Source: Streptomyces sp. NRRL WC-3605
GTDB lineage: Bacteria > Actinomycetota > Actinomycetes > Streptomycetales > Streptomycetaceae
DNA: 64,000 bases
Assembly (NCBI RefSeq): GCF_001509795.1
Contig: NZ_LLZN01000079.1
Location: 62,001 to 126,000 of the forward strand
Direction: 5' to 3'
Part shown: positions 1 through 14,859 of the stretch, one piece after another
How the letters are laid out: each line of letters opens with the position of its first letter
Position numbering within the stretch: position 1 is the stretch's first letter
Program-made: the position numbers and the translations under genes
The notes under the pieces: generated by a model
Databases searched by the model: none
What the model saw: the letters and a program-made list of their open reading frames with translations, nothing else
What the model was told of the DNA's origin: nothing

Positions 1-58
1 TCAGAGCGTCCAGAGCGGGAACGGCGACCTCGGGGGTGCCGGCGAAGACGAGCTTCAT
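1..58 (-). CDS. fmt: Methionyl-tRNA formyltransferase, N-terminal fragment
   Basis: Only the first 19 codons are inside the window; the gene continues off the left edge. The visible start reads MKLVFAGTPEVAVPALDAL, the typical Fmt N-terminus with the formyl-tetrahydrofolate-fold beta strand and the FAGTPEVA motif. Fmt formylates the methionine on initiator tRNA in the cytoplasm. In Streptomyces and many other bacteria fmt lies just downstream of priA; here a plus-strand gene (352-894) stands between them. The ATG is at position 58 on the minus strand. The family call is firm despite the short fragment, because both motif and context agree. Confidence 0.85.
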   Translation of the reverse strand, partial: MKLVFAGTPEVAVPALDAL

Positions 59-894
<836 letters not shown>

Positions 895-906
895 CACCCC
901 CTCGAC

Positions 907-939
907 TCTGCCCTCCCGGAGCGCACCCGGGAGGGCAGA
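907..939 (+). terminator. Intrinsic terminator after the HTH gene
   Basis: A perfect 13-bp stem (TCTGCCCTCCCGG / CCGGGAGGGCAGA) with a 7-base loop lies 12 bases after the stop codon and is followed by CCCTTT. It separates the HTH gene from the convergent priA. Confidence 0.75.
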
Positions 940-1081
940 CCCTTTCCTGACCGGAGGGGGTGGGCGCCACACCGGCACCGGACGCGCGCCCGCCCGGCCG
1001 ACGGCAACGGCTCACGCGCACGAACGCGCATGCTCGCCGCCTCTCCGGGCGGCCCCGCACGAGCCCTGCAGCCCGCAGCGT

Positions 1082-1121
1082 TCAGCCGATGCCCAGCACG
1101 TCGATCCACACCAGCCCAGTC
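1082..1121 (-). repeat. Imperfect copy of the priA 3' end
   Basis: Forty bases here match the last 40 bases of priA (1193-1232) at about 32 positions. The two copies are exactly 111 bp apart, a multiple of three. On the minus strand this copy would read LVWIDVLGIG followed by TGA, beside LVRIDPLDIG and TGA at the true PriA end. An in-frame TGA lies between the copies, so this stretch is not part of PriA. The remainder of the 895-1192 spacer shows nothing else apart from the terminator at its left end. Confidence 0.6.
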
Positions 1122-1192
1122 CCACCGGCCTTCCGACCGTGCCCACGGGCGCCGGGCACTCAGACGAGTCCAGGCGGGCCGGGCCCCGTCCC

Positions 1193-3343
1193 TCAGCCGA
1201 TGTCCAGCGGATCGATCCGTACCAGCACCGTCTCGCCTCCGCCGCGGGCCATCCGGGCCGCTCGGGCCGACTTCAGGGCCGTCGCCAGGGCGGCGCCGCT
1301 GCCGGGGGGCACCCGGATCAGGGCGCGGTCCCACTGCTCGCCGGGCGGGGGGCCGCCGGGGCGTCGGGGGCGGCCCGCCGGGGTGACCGGCAGCGGCACC
1401 GGGCCCAGCACCTCCGCGTCGCCCGGCAGCTCGACGCCCGCGAGGAACTCCGCGAGGGCGCCCGGCGACCCGGACACCGCCGCCATCCGCGACACGGGCG
1501 GGAAGCCCAGCTCGGCGCGCTCGGCCAGCTCCCGCACGGCGAACCCCACCGGGTCCCAGCGCACCAGCGCCTGCACCGGACGGAGTGTCGCCTCGGCGAC
1601 GATCACCACGGTGCCGCCCGCCTCCTGCGGCCGGACCAGCGCGGAGGCGGTGATCCAGCGCCGCAGCGCCTCCTCACCGGACCGCAGGTCGGCCCGGCCG
1701 AGCATCGCCCAGCCGTCCAGCAGCAGCGCCGCCGCGTACCCGCCCTCGGCCACCGGCTCCGCGCCCGGTGTGCTCACGACCAGCGCGGGCGCCCCCGGCA
1801 CGGTGTCCAGCACATGCTCCCGCCCCGAGGTGCGCACGGGCACGGCCGGGAACGCCCGCCCCAGTTCCTCGGCGGTCCGGCGCGCACCGACGACCTGGGC
1901 CCGCAGCCGGAACCCGCCGCACTCGGGGCAGTGCCAGTCGGGGCTGTCCTGCCCGCACCATGCGCAGGACAGGGCACCGCCACCACCGCTCGCCTCCAGC
2001 GGGCCCGCGCACTGCCGGCACCGGGCGGGCTCCCGGCACCGGTCGCAGGCGAGCCGGGGGACGTAACCGCGCCGGGGGACCTGCACGAGGACGGGGCCGT
2101 GCCGCAGTCCCTCGCGGGCGGCCTGCCAGGCCAGGGACGGCAGCCGGGCGGCGCGGGCGGCCTCGTCGCGGGCGAGGTCGCCGTCGCCGACGGTCCGCAC
2201 CAGCGGGGTGAGCCGCCGGGCGCGCTCGCGGTCCGCGGTGAGCGGGACGGCCCACTCGCTGCGGACGAGCTGCGCCGCCTCCACCGTGCAGCCCCAGCTC
2301 CCGAGCAGGAACCCGCACTTGCCGCCCGCGGCACGCAGCTCCAGCACCTCCCGCACATGCGGGAAGGGGGCGTTGTCGTCGCTGTGGCTGGAGTCGCCGT
2401 CGTCCCAGATCACCACGAGGCCGAGGTCGTGCACCGGGGCGAACATCGCGGCCCGGGTACCGACCACGGCCCGGACGGAACCGCGGCGCACGGCCAGCCA
2501 CTCGAGATAGCGGCGCTCCTGGCCCGCGTCGGCGGTGAGCAGCGCGTGCTGCCCCTCCCCCAGGGCCTCGGTGAGCGCGGCGTCCACCCGTGCGGCCGAC
2601 CGGCCGGACGGCACGACGACCAGCGCACCGCGCCCGGAGGCCAGGGTCGCGCGCACCGCGAGGGCGATCTCCTGGGCCCACTGCGGTCCGGGCAACGCGG
2701 TCCACACCGCTCGCGGTGAGCGTCCGGACGCCAGCGCCTCCAGGAAGCGCGGCCCGTGCTCGTAGCGCTGCCAGGGGCCGGGGTCCGGGGCCGGGGGCGG
2801 CGGTGGGGGCGGCGGCAGGGTGCGGGCCTCGGCGCGGGCATGGCGGGGCGGGACGGCCAGCTGCAGGACATCGGCGAGGCTGCCGGCGTACCGGTCGGCG
2901 ACGGCACGTGCGAGGGCGAGCAGCTCGGGGTCGAGGACGCGCTCCGGCGAGACGACCTGGGCGAGCGCGGCCAGCGGACCCTGGTAGTCGCTCTCGGCGA
3001 GGCGCTCGACGATGAACCCGTCCCGCAGCCCGCCGCCCTCGCGGCGCCCCTCGCGCACCTGATGGGCCCCGGCGCCGAACCGCACCCGGACCCGGACCCC
3101 GGGCTGGGCCTGCTCGTCCAGCTCCTCGGGTACGGCGTAGTCGAAGTAGCGGTCGAGGTGCAGCACGCCCTTGTCGACGAGCACCCGCGCCACGGGCAGC
3201 TCCTTGGCGAGCCGGGCGCCGCGCCAGGTCCGGGGCTTGGCGCGGGGCACCTTGGCCTTGCGCACGCTCTCGCGGATGAGGGCAAGCTGCTCGGGCGGCG
3301 CCCCGTCGGTGCCGCCTCCCGGCTGCTCGTCCTCGCTGCTCAC
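1193..3343 (-). CDS. priA: PriA-like primosomal protein N', without helicase motifs
   Basis: 716-residue cytoplasmic protein of the replication-restart family. An N-terminal 3'-DNA-end-binding region (PVARVLVDKGVLHLDRYFDY) is followed by a helicase-like core. The zinc-binding cysteine pairs CDRC, CRQC, CAWC and CPEC lie around residues 430-475. The Walker A loop GxxGSGKT of E. coli PriA is replaced by ALPGPQWAQE, and the DEAH box by IWDDGDSSH, so ATP-driven unwinding is unlikely. Loss of these motifs is known for actinobacterial PriA. The GTG at 3343 follows GGTAGGA at a fair spacing; an ATG at 3373 would add 10 residues. The protein may recognise forks and load other factors rather than unwind DNA. 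Confidence 0.88.
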   Translation of the reverse strand: MSSEDEQPGGGTDGAPPEQLALIRESVRKAKVPRAKPRTWRGARLAKELPVARVLVDKGVLHLDRYFDYAVPEELDEQAQPGVRVRVRFGAGAHQVREGRREGGGLRDGFIVERLAESDYQGPLAALAQVVSPERVLDPELLALARAVADRYAGSLADVLQLAVPPRHARAEARTLPPPPPPPPAPDPGPWQRYEHGPRFLEALASGRSPRAVWTALPGPQWAQEIALAVRATLASGRGALVVVPSGRSAARVDAALTEALGEGQHALLTADAGQERRYLEWLAVRRGSVRAVVGTRAAMFAPVHDLGLVVIWDDGDSSHSDDNAPFPHVREVLELRAAGGKCGFLLGSWGCTVEAAQLVRSEWAVPLTADRERARRLTPLVRTVGDGDLARDEAARAARLPSLAWQAAREGLRHGPVLVQVPRRGYVPRLACDRCREPARCRQCAGPLEASGGGGALSCAWCGQDSPDWHCPECGGFRLRAQVVGARRTAEELGRAFPAVPVRTSGREHVLDTVPGAPALVVSTPGAEPVAEGGYAAALLLDGWAMLGRADLRSGEEALRRWITASALVRPQEAGGTVVIVAEATLRPVQALVRWDPVGFAVRELAERAELGFPPVSRMAAVSGSPGALAEFLAGVELPGDAEVLGPVPLPVTPAGRPRRPGGPPPGEQWDRALIRVPPGSGAALATALKSARAARMARGGGETVLVRIDPLDIG

Positions 3344-3421
3344 GCCTGCATTCCTACCAAACGCCACTGACATCCGGCGCCGCCCCCGGTCACTCCTGGA
3401 GAGGGCCGCTCCCGCGCACAG

Positions 3422-3461
3422 GCCGAGGCCCGGTCCCCAGAGAAGGGCACCGGGCCTCGGC
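3422..3461 (-). terminator. Hairpin between metK and priA
   Basis: A 13-bp perfect stem (GCCGAGGCCCGGT / ACCGGGCCTCGGC) with a 14-base loop lies just downstream of metK. It probably ends or attenuates metK transcription before priA. Confidence 0.7.
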
Positions 3462-3482
3462 GTGACGAAACTACGGGCCTGC

Positions 3483-4691
<1,209 letters not shown>

Positions 4692-4922
4692 AACGCTCCC
4701 TGGGGTTGCAGCGGCTGCTGGCTGATCATTGGTGGACGGGACGGGGGCTGCGCCCGGCGTCGTCCGCGGACAGTTTATCTGTCGTGCCCGGTCACGGACC
4801 CCCCTGTCTCGCCTCTCGGGAGGGCTGTGACCTGCGGCACGGGCATTCTGCCAATCGCACACGGCGGTGGCCAGAGGCGCCACGCCCGAATCGGGCGGCA
4901 GCCGGACGCGCTTCCGGGCGGG
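4692..4922 (-). promoter_or_regulatory. metK leader region
   Basis: The space upstream of metK contains a TAAACT hexamer (minus strand, 4777-4772) that could serve as a -10 box about 80 bases before the start codon, without a good -35. I looked for a SAM riboswitch (four-way junction with kink-turn) and did not recognise one. Confidence 0.3.
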
Positions 4923-6134
4923 TCAGACGGCACCGTCCAGACGCCGCGCCACGAGGTCCCACACGATGTCGGCGAGGGCCTCCTTCGGCCCGTGCGGTAT
5001 GGGGGTCTCGGTGCCGTCGGCGCCCAGCACGACCGCCTCGTTCTCCTCGGAGCCGAAGGTCTTGCGCTCGCCCACCTCGTTGACCACGAGGAGGTCGCAG
5101 CCCTTGCGCTCCAGCTTGCGGCGTCCGTTGGCGAGGACGTCGTCCGTCTCCGCGGCGAAGCCGACGACCACCTGACCCTCCCGAGCCCGGTCTCCCGCGA
5201 TCTCCGCCAGGATGTCCGGATTGCGCACCAGCACGATCGGCTCGGGCTCCTGGCCGTCCTTCTTCTTGATCTTCCCGGTGGCGTACGTGGCCGGGCGGAA
5301 GTCGGCGACGGCCGCGGCCATGACCACGGCGTCCGCGTCGGCGGCGGCCTTGACGACGGCCTCCCGCAGCTGCACGGCCGTGCCGACCGGCACCACGTCG
5401 ACGCCGGCCGGGTCGGGCATCTGCGTGTTGGCGGCGACCAGGGTGACGCGGGCGCCCCGCGCGGCGGCGGTGCGGGCGAGCGCGTAACCCTGCTTGCCGG
5501 AGGAGCGGTTGCCGAGGAAGCGCACGGGGTCGAGGGGCTCACGGGTGCCGCCCGCGCTCACCACGACGTGCCGGCCCGCGAGGTCGGGCTCGGTGACGCC
5601 CCGGGCCAGCACCCGGCGGCAGACCTCGAAGATCTCCCCGGGGTCGGGCAGCCGGCCCTTGCCGGTGTCGACGCCGGTGAGCCGGCCGACGGCGGGCTCG
5701 ATGACGACGGCGCCGCGCCGGCGCAGGGTCGCCACGTTCTCCTGGGTGGCCGGGTGCTCCCACATCTCGGTGTGCATGGCGGGCGCGAACACGACCGGGC
5801 ACCGGGCGGTGAGCAGCGTGTTGGTCAGCAGGTCGTCCGCGAGGCCGTGGGCGGCCTTGGCGAGCATGTCGGCCGTGGCGGGGGCGACGACGACGAGATC
5901 GGCGTGCTGGCCGATGCGGACGTGCGGCACCTCGTGGACGTCGTCCCAGACCTCCGTGGAGACCGGGTTGCCGGACAGGGCGGACCAGGTGGCGGCGCCG
6001 ACGAAGTGCAGGGCGGAGGCGGTCGGCACGACGCGTACGTCATGGCCGGACTCGGTGAGTCTGCGCAGCAGCTCACAGGCCTTGTAGGCGGCGATGCCGC
6101 CGCTGACCCCCAGAACGACCTTCGGCTTGTCCAC
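4923..6134 (-). CDS. coaBC: Bifunctional phosphopantothenoylcysteine decarboxylase / phosphopantothenate-cysteine ligase
   Basis: 403 residues, fusing two consecutive steps of coenzyme A synthesis. The N-terminal CoaC flavoprotein half carries GVSGGIAAYKACELLRRL, the APATADMLAK flavin-binding segment and PAMHTEMW (the usual PXMNXXMW with Asn replaced by His). The C-terminal CoaB half starts at VVVSAGGTREPLDPVRFLGN and has the KIKK lysine motif. GTG 6134 follows GGGGAGAGACG with good spacing and places the protein start right at the flavodoxin-like fold. It is downstream of rpoZ, but a terminator-like hairpin lies between them. Confidence 0.96.
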   Translation of the reverse strand: MDKPKVVLGVSGGIAAYKACELLRRLTESGHDVRVVPTASALHFVGAATWSALSGNPVSTEVWDDVHEVPHVRIGQHADLVVVAPATADMLAKAAHGLADDLLTNTLLTARCPVVFAPAMHTEMWEHPATQENVATLRRRGAVVIEPAVGRLTGVDTGKGRLPDPGEIFEVCRRVLARGVTEPDLAGRHVVVSAGGTREPLDPVRFLGNRSSGKQGYALARTAAARGARVTLVAANTQMPDPAGVDVVPVGTAVQLREAVVKAAADADAVVMAAAVADFRPATYATGKIKKKDGQEPEPIVLVRNPDILAEIAGDRAREGQVVVGFAAETDDVLANGRRKLERKGCDLLVVNEVGERKTFGSEENEAVVLGADGTETPIPHGPKEALADIVWDLVARRLDGAV

Positions 6135-6175
6135 CGTCTCTCCCCGCGCTCGGCTGCGTACGACTCCACTACACA

Positions 6176-6210
6176 CCACAGGCCCGGCGGACGCGCCGCC
6201 GGGCCTGTGG
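6176..6210 (-). terminator. Terminator-like hairpin between rpoZ and coaBC
   Basis: A perfect 15-bp stem (CCACAGGCCCGGCGG with its complement) and a 5-base loop sit 30 bases after rpoZ and 42 bases before the coaBC start. It probably limits readthrough from the mihF-gmk-rpoZ transcript. Confidence 0.7.
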
Positions 6211-6239
6211 AAAAGTCAGCGTCAAGCTGAAGATCGTAC

Positions 6240-6512
6240 TTACTGCGCCGGGCCCTCGACGGCCTCGGACGTCAGCAGACCCGCGTTGATCTCCCGCAGG
6301 GCGATCGAGAGCGGCTTCTCGTGGACGTGCGTGTCGACGAGCGGACCGACGTACTCGAGGAGGCCCTCGCCGAGCTGCGAGTAGTACGCGTTGATCTGGC
6401 GGGCCCGCTTGGCCGCGTAGATCACGAGGCTGTACTTCGAGTCGGTGGCCTCGAGGAGCTCGTCGATCGGCGGGTTGATGATGCCCTCGGGCGCGGAGAT
6501 GGAAGAGGACAC
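6240..6512 (-). CDS. rpoZ: RNA polymerase omega subunit
   Basis: 90 residues, the length of Streptomyces omega. It helps assemble the beta' subunit of RNA polymerase. The core motif [20 protein letters not shown] followed by [12 protein letters not shown] is characteristic, and the C-terminal part [11 protein letters not shown] fits the family. It follows gmk by 50 bases, the common gmk-rpoZ-coaBC order. Loss of omega in Streptomyces is known to impair antibiotic production and development. Confidence 0.97.
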   Translation of the reverse strand: MSSSISAPEGIINPPIDELLEATDSKYSLVIYAAKRARQINAYYSQLGEGLLEYVGPLVDTHVHEKPLSIALREINAGLLTSEAVEGPAQ

Positions 6513-6562
6513 GCTCTACCTTCCGATGGATGGGAAAGATTCAGTCATGCGATCGGACACGA

Positions 6563-7156
6563 TCACACAACGTCCATCAAGGCTAGCAGCTCGCGCGCCA
6601 CGTCCTCGACGGAGGTGTTGACCAAGGTCACATCGAACTCGGGCTCGGCCGCCAGCTCGATCTTCGCCGCGTCCAGCCGGCGCTCGATCACCTCGGGCGG
6701 CTCGGTGCCCCGCCCGGTGAGCCTGCGCACCAGCTCCTCCCAGGAGGGAGGGGCGAGGAACACCAGGTGGGCCTCGGCCATCGACTCACGGACCTGCCGG
6801 GCGCCCTGGAGGTCGATCTCCAGGAGCACCGACTCGCCCGCGTCGAGCCGCTCCAGCACGGCCGCGCGCGGTGTGCCGTAGCGGTTGCCGGCGAACTCGG
6901 CCCACTCCAGCAGCTCGCCGTTGGCGATCAGCTTGTCCATCTCCTCGTCGGTGACGAAGAAGTAGTGGACTCCGTGCTGCTCGCCGGGGCGGGGCTTGCG
7001 CGTCGTCGCCGACACGGAGAGCCAGACCTCGGGGTGTTCTTTGCGCATATGAGCGACGACCGTGCTCTTGCCGACCCCCGAGGGGCCGGAGAGCACGGTC
7101 AGCCGCGGACGTGCGTCCGGGGGCTCGGGGGTCGTCCCCCGGGGTGTTACAGCCAT
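6563..7156 (-). CDS. gmk: Guanylate kinase
   Basis: 197 residues. It phosphorylates GMP to GDP. The P-loop GPSGVGKST (about residues 24-32), the GMP-binding stretch [19 protein letters not shown] and the lid region [18 protein letters not shown] are all present. A short Pro-rich N-terminal extension precedes the P-loop. It is encoded 60 bases after mihF and probably cotranscribed with it and rpoZ. Confidence 0.96.
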   Translation of the reverse strand: MAVTPRGTTPEPPDARPRLTVLSGPSGVGKSTVVAHMRKEHPEVWLSVSATTRKPRPGEQHGVHYFFVTDEEMDKLIANGELLEWAEFAGNRYGTPRAAVLERLDAGESVLLEIDLQGARQVRESMAEAHLVFLAPPSWEELVRRLTGRGTEPPEVIERRLDAAKIELAAEPEFDVTLVNTSVEDVARELLALMDVV

Positions 7157-7216
7157 GCAGCGATTATTCCAGCAATCGCGGACCGCCCGGGACCCGAGGT
7201 CCCGGGGAGCCGGGAC

Positions 7217-7540
7217 TCAGGAGCCGGTGCTGCCGAACTCACGCTCAAGGGAGGCGATCTGGTTCGAGCCGAGACCCCGCACGCGGCGGCTCTCGGAGAT
7301 GCCGAGTCGCTCCATGATCTGCTTGGCGCGGACCTTGCCCACGCCCGGCAGGGACTCGAGCAGTGCGGAGACCTTCATCTTGCCGATGACGTCGTTCTCC
7401 TGGCCCTGCTTGATGACCTCGTGAAGGGAGGCGCCGGAGTGCTTGAGTCGATTCTTGACCTCGGCCCGCTCCCGGCGAGCCGCGGCGGCCTTTTCGAGCG
7501 CGGCTGCGCGCTGTTCAGGGGTAAGGGGCGGAAGAGCCAC
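7217..7540 (-). CDS. mihF: Actinobacterial integration host factor (nucleoid-associated protein)
   Basis: 107 residues, the size of the S. coelicolor sIHF protein. A basic, helical N-terminal half (PPLTPEQRAAALEKAAAARR) precedes a helix-two-turn-helix segment, LLESLPGVGKVRAKQIMERL, and a conserved RRVRGLGSNQIASL end. It binds and bends DNA and affects chromosome compaction, sporulation and secondary metabolism in Streptomyces. GTG 7540 follows GAGGTGA at 8 bases. A longer frame to 7663 has no ribosome binding site. It lies between pyrF and gmk. Confidence 0.95.
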   Translation of the reverse strand: MALPPLTPEQRAAALEKAAAARRERAEVKNRLKHSGASLHEVIKQGQENDVIGKMKVSALLESLPGVGKVRAKQIMERLGISESRRVRGLGSNQIASLEREFGSTGS

Positions 7541-7827
7541 GCCTACGTCACCTCGGATGTCGAACTGTCGGATACGGACCGGTGAGGAACCTAGTCGCCC
7601 CACACCTGGTGAGCCACGAGCAACACGCTTGCCCACTGACTCTCGTCGGAGACTAGCGGGCAAGTCCGCAAGAGTCAGCGAGAACAGCGGAAAAGTCCTG
7701 GTCAGCCTCCGTCAGGCCAGACATTTAAGACATACTGCCCTGGATTTGAGGATGTATCCAGACTCAAGTCGGCCGCGGACCACCCGCCGGAGGACTGCGC
7801 GGCCGACATCGATGCCGTCGGCGGCCC
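7541..7827 (-). promoter_or_regulatory. Leader between pyrF and mihF, with an AT-rich patch
   Basis: This 287-bp spacer probably holds the mihF promoter. Around 7715-7770 the base composition falls well below that of the neighbours. That patch has interleaved inverted repeats: CTGGAT (7740-7745) with ATCCAG (7756-7761), and TTGAG (7746-7750) with CTCAA (7763-7767). I cannot assign a clear -35/-10 pair. Confidence 0.45.
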
Positions 7828-8663
7828 TCAGGCGCCCGCGACCGCCTCGCGGATCTCGTCGGCGAAGCGTGACGCGGCGTCACGCAGGGTCACGACGTCG
7901 GGGCCGTGCCGCAGCACACCGCGGCTGACGTTCGGGACGACGTTGCGCACCGCGGCACCGAACACCCTGGGGAGATCCGCGGGCGTGGCTCCCTGGGCGC
8001 CGATGCCGGGTGCGAGCAGCGGGCCGTTGATCGCGAGGTCGTAGGACGACAGGTCACCCAGCGTGGCGCCGACGACCGCCCCGAAGGAGCCCAGCGGCTC
8101 CTCCCCCGCGTTCTCCGCGGCGAGGTGGGCGAGCATCGTCGCGGCGACGTCCCGGCCGTCCGCGCGGACCGCGTGCTGGATCTCGCCGCCCTCGGGGTTG
8201 GAGGTGAGGGCGAGCACGAACAGACCGGTGCCGCTCTCCCGGGCCAGCGCCACCGCCGGGGACAGCGAGCCGTAGCCGAGGTACGGCGAGACGGTCAGCG
8301 CGTCGGAGAACAGCGGCGCGTCCTTGCGCAGGAAGGACTCCGCGTACGCGGCCATCGTGGAGCCGATGTCGCCGCGCTTGGCGTCCATGACGACGAGCGC
8401 GCCGGCCGCCCGCGCCTCCTCCACCGACTTCTCCAGGACCGCGACCCCGCGGGAGCCGAAGCGCTCGAAGAACGCGCTCTGCGGCTTGAGCACGGCGACC
8501 CGGTCGGCCGTCGCCTCGACGACCGTGCGGCTGAACCGCTCCAGGCCGGCCACGTCGTCGTTAAGGCCCCACTCGGCGAGCAGGGAGGCGTGCGGGTCGA
8601 TGCCCACGCACAGGGGGCCGCGCTCGTCCATCGCACGGCGCAGTCGACTGCCGAAGGGCTCGG

Positions 8664-8667
<4 letters not shown>
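7828..8667 (-). CDS. pyrF: Orotidine 5'-phosphate decarboxylase
   Basis: 279 residues. It decarboxylates OMP to UMP, the last step of the pathway. The catalytic signature [20 protein letters not shown] identifies the long-form (class 2) enzyme typical of actinobacteria and mycobacteria. [16 protein letters not shown] and a C-terminal [12 protein letters not shown] agree. The ATG overlaps the pyrD stop by 4 bases (ATGA), so it is translationally coupled as the last pyr gene before mihF. Confidence 0.96.
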
Positions 8668-9770
<1,103 letters not shown>

Positions 9771-9784
9771 GATTCCCTCATGAA

Positions 9785-9814
9785 GAGGGGGACACCGTTC
9801 CCGGTGTCCCCCTC
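9785..9814 (-). terminator. Intra-operon hairpin between carB and pyrD
   Basis: A perfect 13-bp stem (GAGGGGGACACCG / CGGTGTCCCCCTC) with a TTCC tetraloop fills the gap between the carB stop and pyrD start. No T-run follows. It could be a partial terminator or an mRNA end-stabiliser. Confidence 0.55.
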
Positions 9815-9822
9815 GTCGGCTG

Positions 9823-13123
<3,301 letters not shown>

Positions 13124-13131
<8 letters not shown>

Positions 13132-14281
13132 GCTGGCCCTCCATCAGGACTGTGTTCATCAGAGAGGTGAAGCGGTCGAACAGGTACGCGGCGTCGTGCG
13201 GACCGGCTGCGGCTTCGGGGTGGTACTGGACGCTGAAGGCCGGCTGGTCGAGCAGCTGGAGCCCCTCCACCACGTTGTCGTTCAGGCAGACGTGGGAGAC
13301 CTCGGCGCGGCCGTAGGGGGTGTCGGAGACCTTGTCGAGCGGGGCGTCGACGGCGAAGCCGTGATTGTGCGCGGTGACCTCGACCTTGCCGGTCGTACGG
13401 TCCTGCACCGGCTGGTTGATGCCGCGGTGACCGTACTTGAGCTTGTACGTGCCGAAGCCCAGCGCGCGGCCCAGGATCTGGTTGCCGAAGCAGATGCCGA
13501 AGAGCGGCGTCTTGCGCTCCAGCACGCCCCGCATGACGGAGACGGCGTGGTCGGCCGTGGCCGGGTCCCCGGGGCCGTTGGAGAAGAAGACACCGTCCGG
13601 GTTGACGGCGTAGACGTCCTCGACGGTGGCCGTGGCGGGCAGCACGTGCACCTCGATGCCGCGCTCTGCCATCCGGTGCGGGGTCATGCCCTTGATCCCG
13701 AGGTCGACGGCGGCGACGGTGAACTTCTTCTCGCCGATCGCGGGGACGACGTACGCCTCCTTGGTGGCGACCTCGGCGGCGAGGTCGGCGCCCTCCATCT
13801 CGGGGGCCTGGCGGACCTCGGCGAGCATGGTGCCCTCGTCGGGCAGGGCGTTGCCGGAGAAGATGCCGACGCGCATGGCGCCGCGCTCGCGCAGGTGGCG
13901 GGTGAGGGCGCGGGTGTCGATGCCGGAGATGCCGACGACGCCCTGGGCGCGCAGCTCGTCGTCCAGGGAGCGGCGGGAGCGCCAGTTGGACGGGGTGCGG
14001 GCGGGGTCGCGGACGACGTACCCGGCGACCCAGATGCGCTTGCTCTCGGGGTCCTCGTCGTTGACGCCGGTGTTGCCGACGTGCGGGGCGGTCATCACGA
14101 CCACCTGGCGGTGGTACGACGGGTCGGTCAGGGTCTCCTGGTAGCCGGTCATGCCGGTGGAGAACACGGCCTCGCCGAAGGTCACCCCCACGGCCCCGTA
14201 GGCGCGGCCGCGGAAGATCCGGCCGTCCTCCAGGACGAGTACCGCGGGAACCTTGCCGGCTCCCCTTGTGGAGGTGGTCAT
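13124..14281 (-). CDS. carA: Carbamoyl-phosphate synthase small subunit (glutaminase)
   Basis: 385 residues. It hydrolyses glutamine and channels ammonia to CarB. The N-terminal small-subunit domain begins at [18 protein letters not shown]. The class I amidotransferase nucleophile is in [15 protein letters not shown], and the His/Glu pair is in [16 protein letters not shown] 14281 overlaps the stop of the upstream membrane-protein gene by 4 bases. Confidence 0.97.
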
Positions 14282-14859
14282 CGTTCGGCGCCTTCCGTGC
14301 TGGTGTCGTTGGTCATGGAGTTGAGGGCGTCGACCCACGCGGTGTGCTCCGCCGCGTGGTCCGAGCGGAACCCGGAGTCGATCAGCCGGTCGCCGTGCGC
14401 CCAGGTCACCACGAGCAGGCCGCCCTCCGTGAGGACCTTGCCGGCGATGCCCTTGTCGAGCCGGGCCCCGCGCAGCCGGTCCACGGGGACGAAGAAGTCA
14501 GCCGCGCCGGGGCGTACGACGTCCAGTCCCGCGTCCGTCAGGGTGAGCTCGGCCCGGCTGCGGGTGCCCAGGCCGTGCGCCACGATGCGGTCCAGCCACT
14601 GACCGGCGGTGGTGGAGCCGTGATAGCGGCCGCTCATGCTCAGTCTCGCCGGGCCCGGGTCGTCCGGCGCGCTGGGCAGCGCGGGCAGGTCGCTCTGGAG
14701 CGTGCCGCGCCACTTCCAGCCCTCGCGCATCAGCCAGTAGACGAGCGCCACGAAGAGGCCGAGTCCGACGACCCAGCCGACGCGGGCCGCCCAGTCGGTG
14801 ACCTCGGCCGACTTCTGGTCCGCGGCGAATCCGGCTGCGAGGAGTGTTGCAGGTGTCAC
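14278..14859 (-). CDS. Small membrane protein with a PH-like domain in the pyr operon
   Basis: 193 residues. One membrane segment near the N-terminus ([18 protein letters not shown]) is followed by a soluble part resembling a bacterial PH-like fold ([31 protein letters not shown]). The function is unknown. It is locked between pyrC and carA by 4-base overlaps on both sides (GTGA upstream, ATGA downstream), so it is made in step with pyrimidine enzymes. Such a protein at this site is usual in Streptomyces pyr operons. A role in anchoring or tuning the pathway is only a guess. Confidence 0.85.
   Translation of the reverse strand: MTPATLLAAGFAADQKSAEVTDWAARVGWVVGLGLFVALVYWLMREGWKWRGTLQSDLPALPSAPDDPGPARLSMSGRYHGSTTAGQWLDRIVAHGLGTRSRAELTLTDAGLDVVRPGAADFFVPVDRLRGARLDKGIAGKVLTEGGLLVVTWAHGDRLIDSGFRSDHAAEHTAWVDALNSMTNDTSTEGAER

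Noticed and set aside
4692..4922. SAM riboswitch upstream of metK
   Set aside because: I looked for the conserved helices and kink-turn bases of SAM-I and for short SAM-II-like pseudoknots and found no convincing match.
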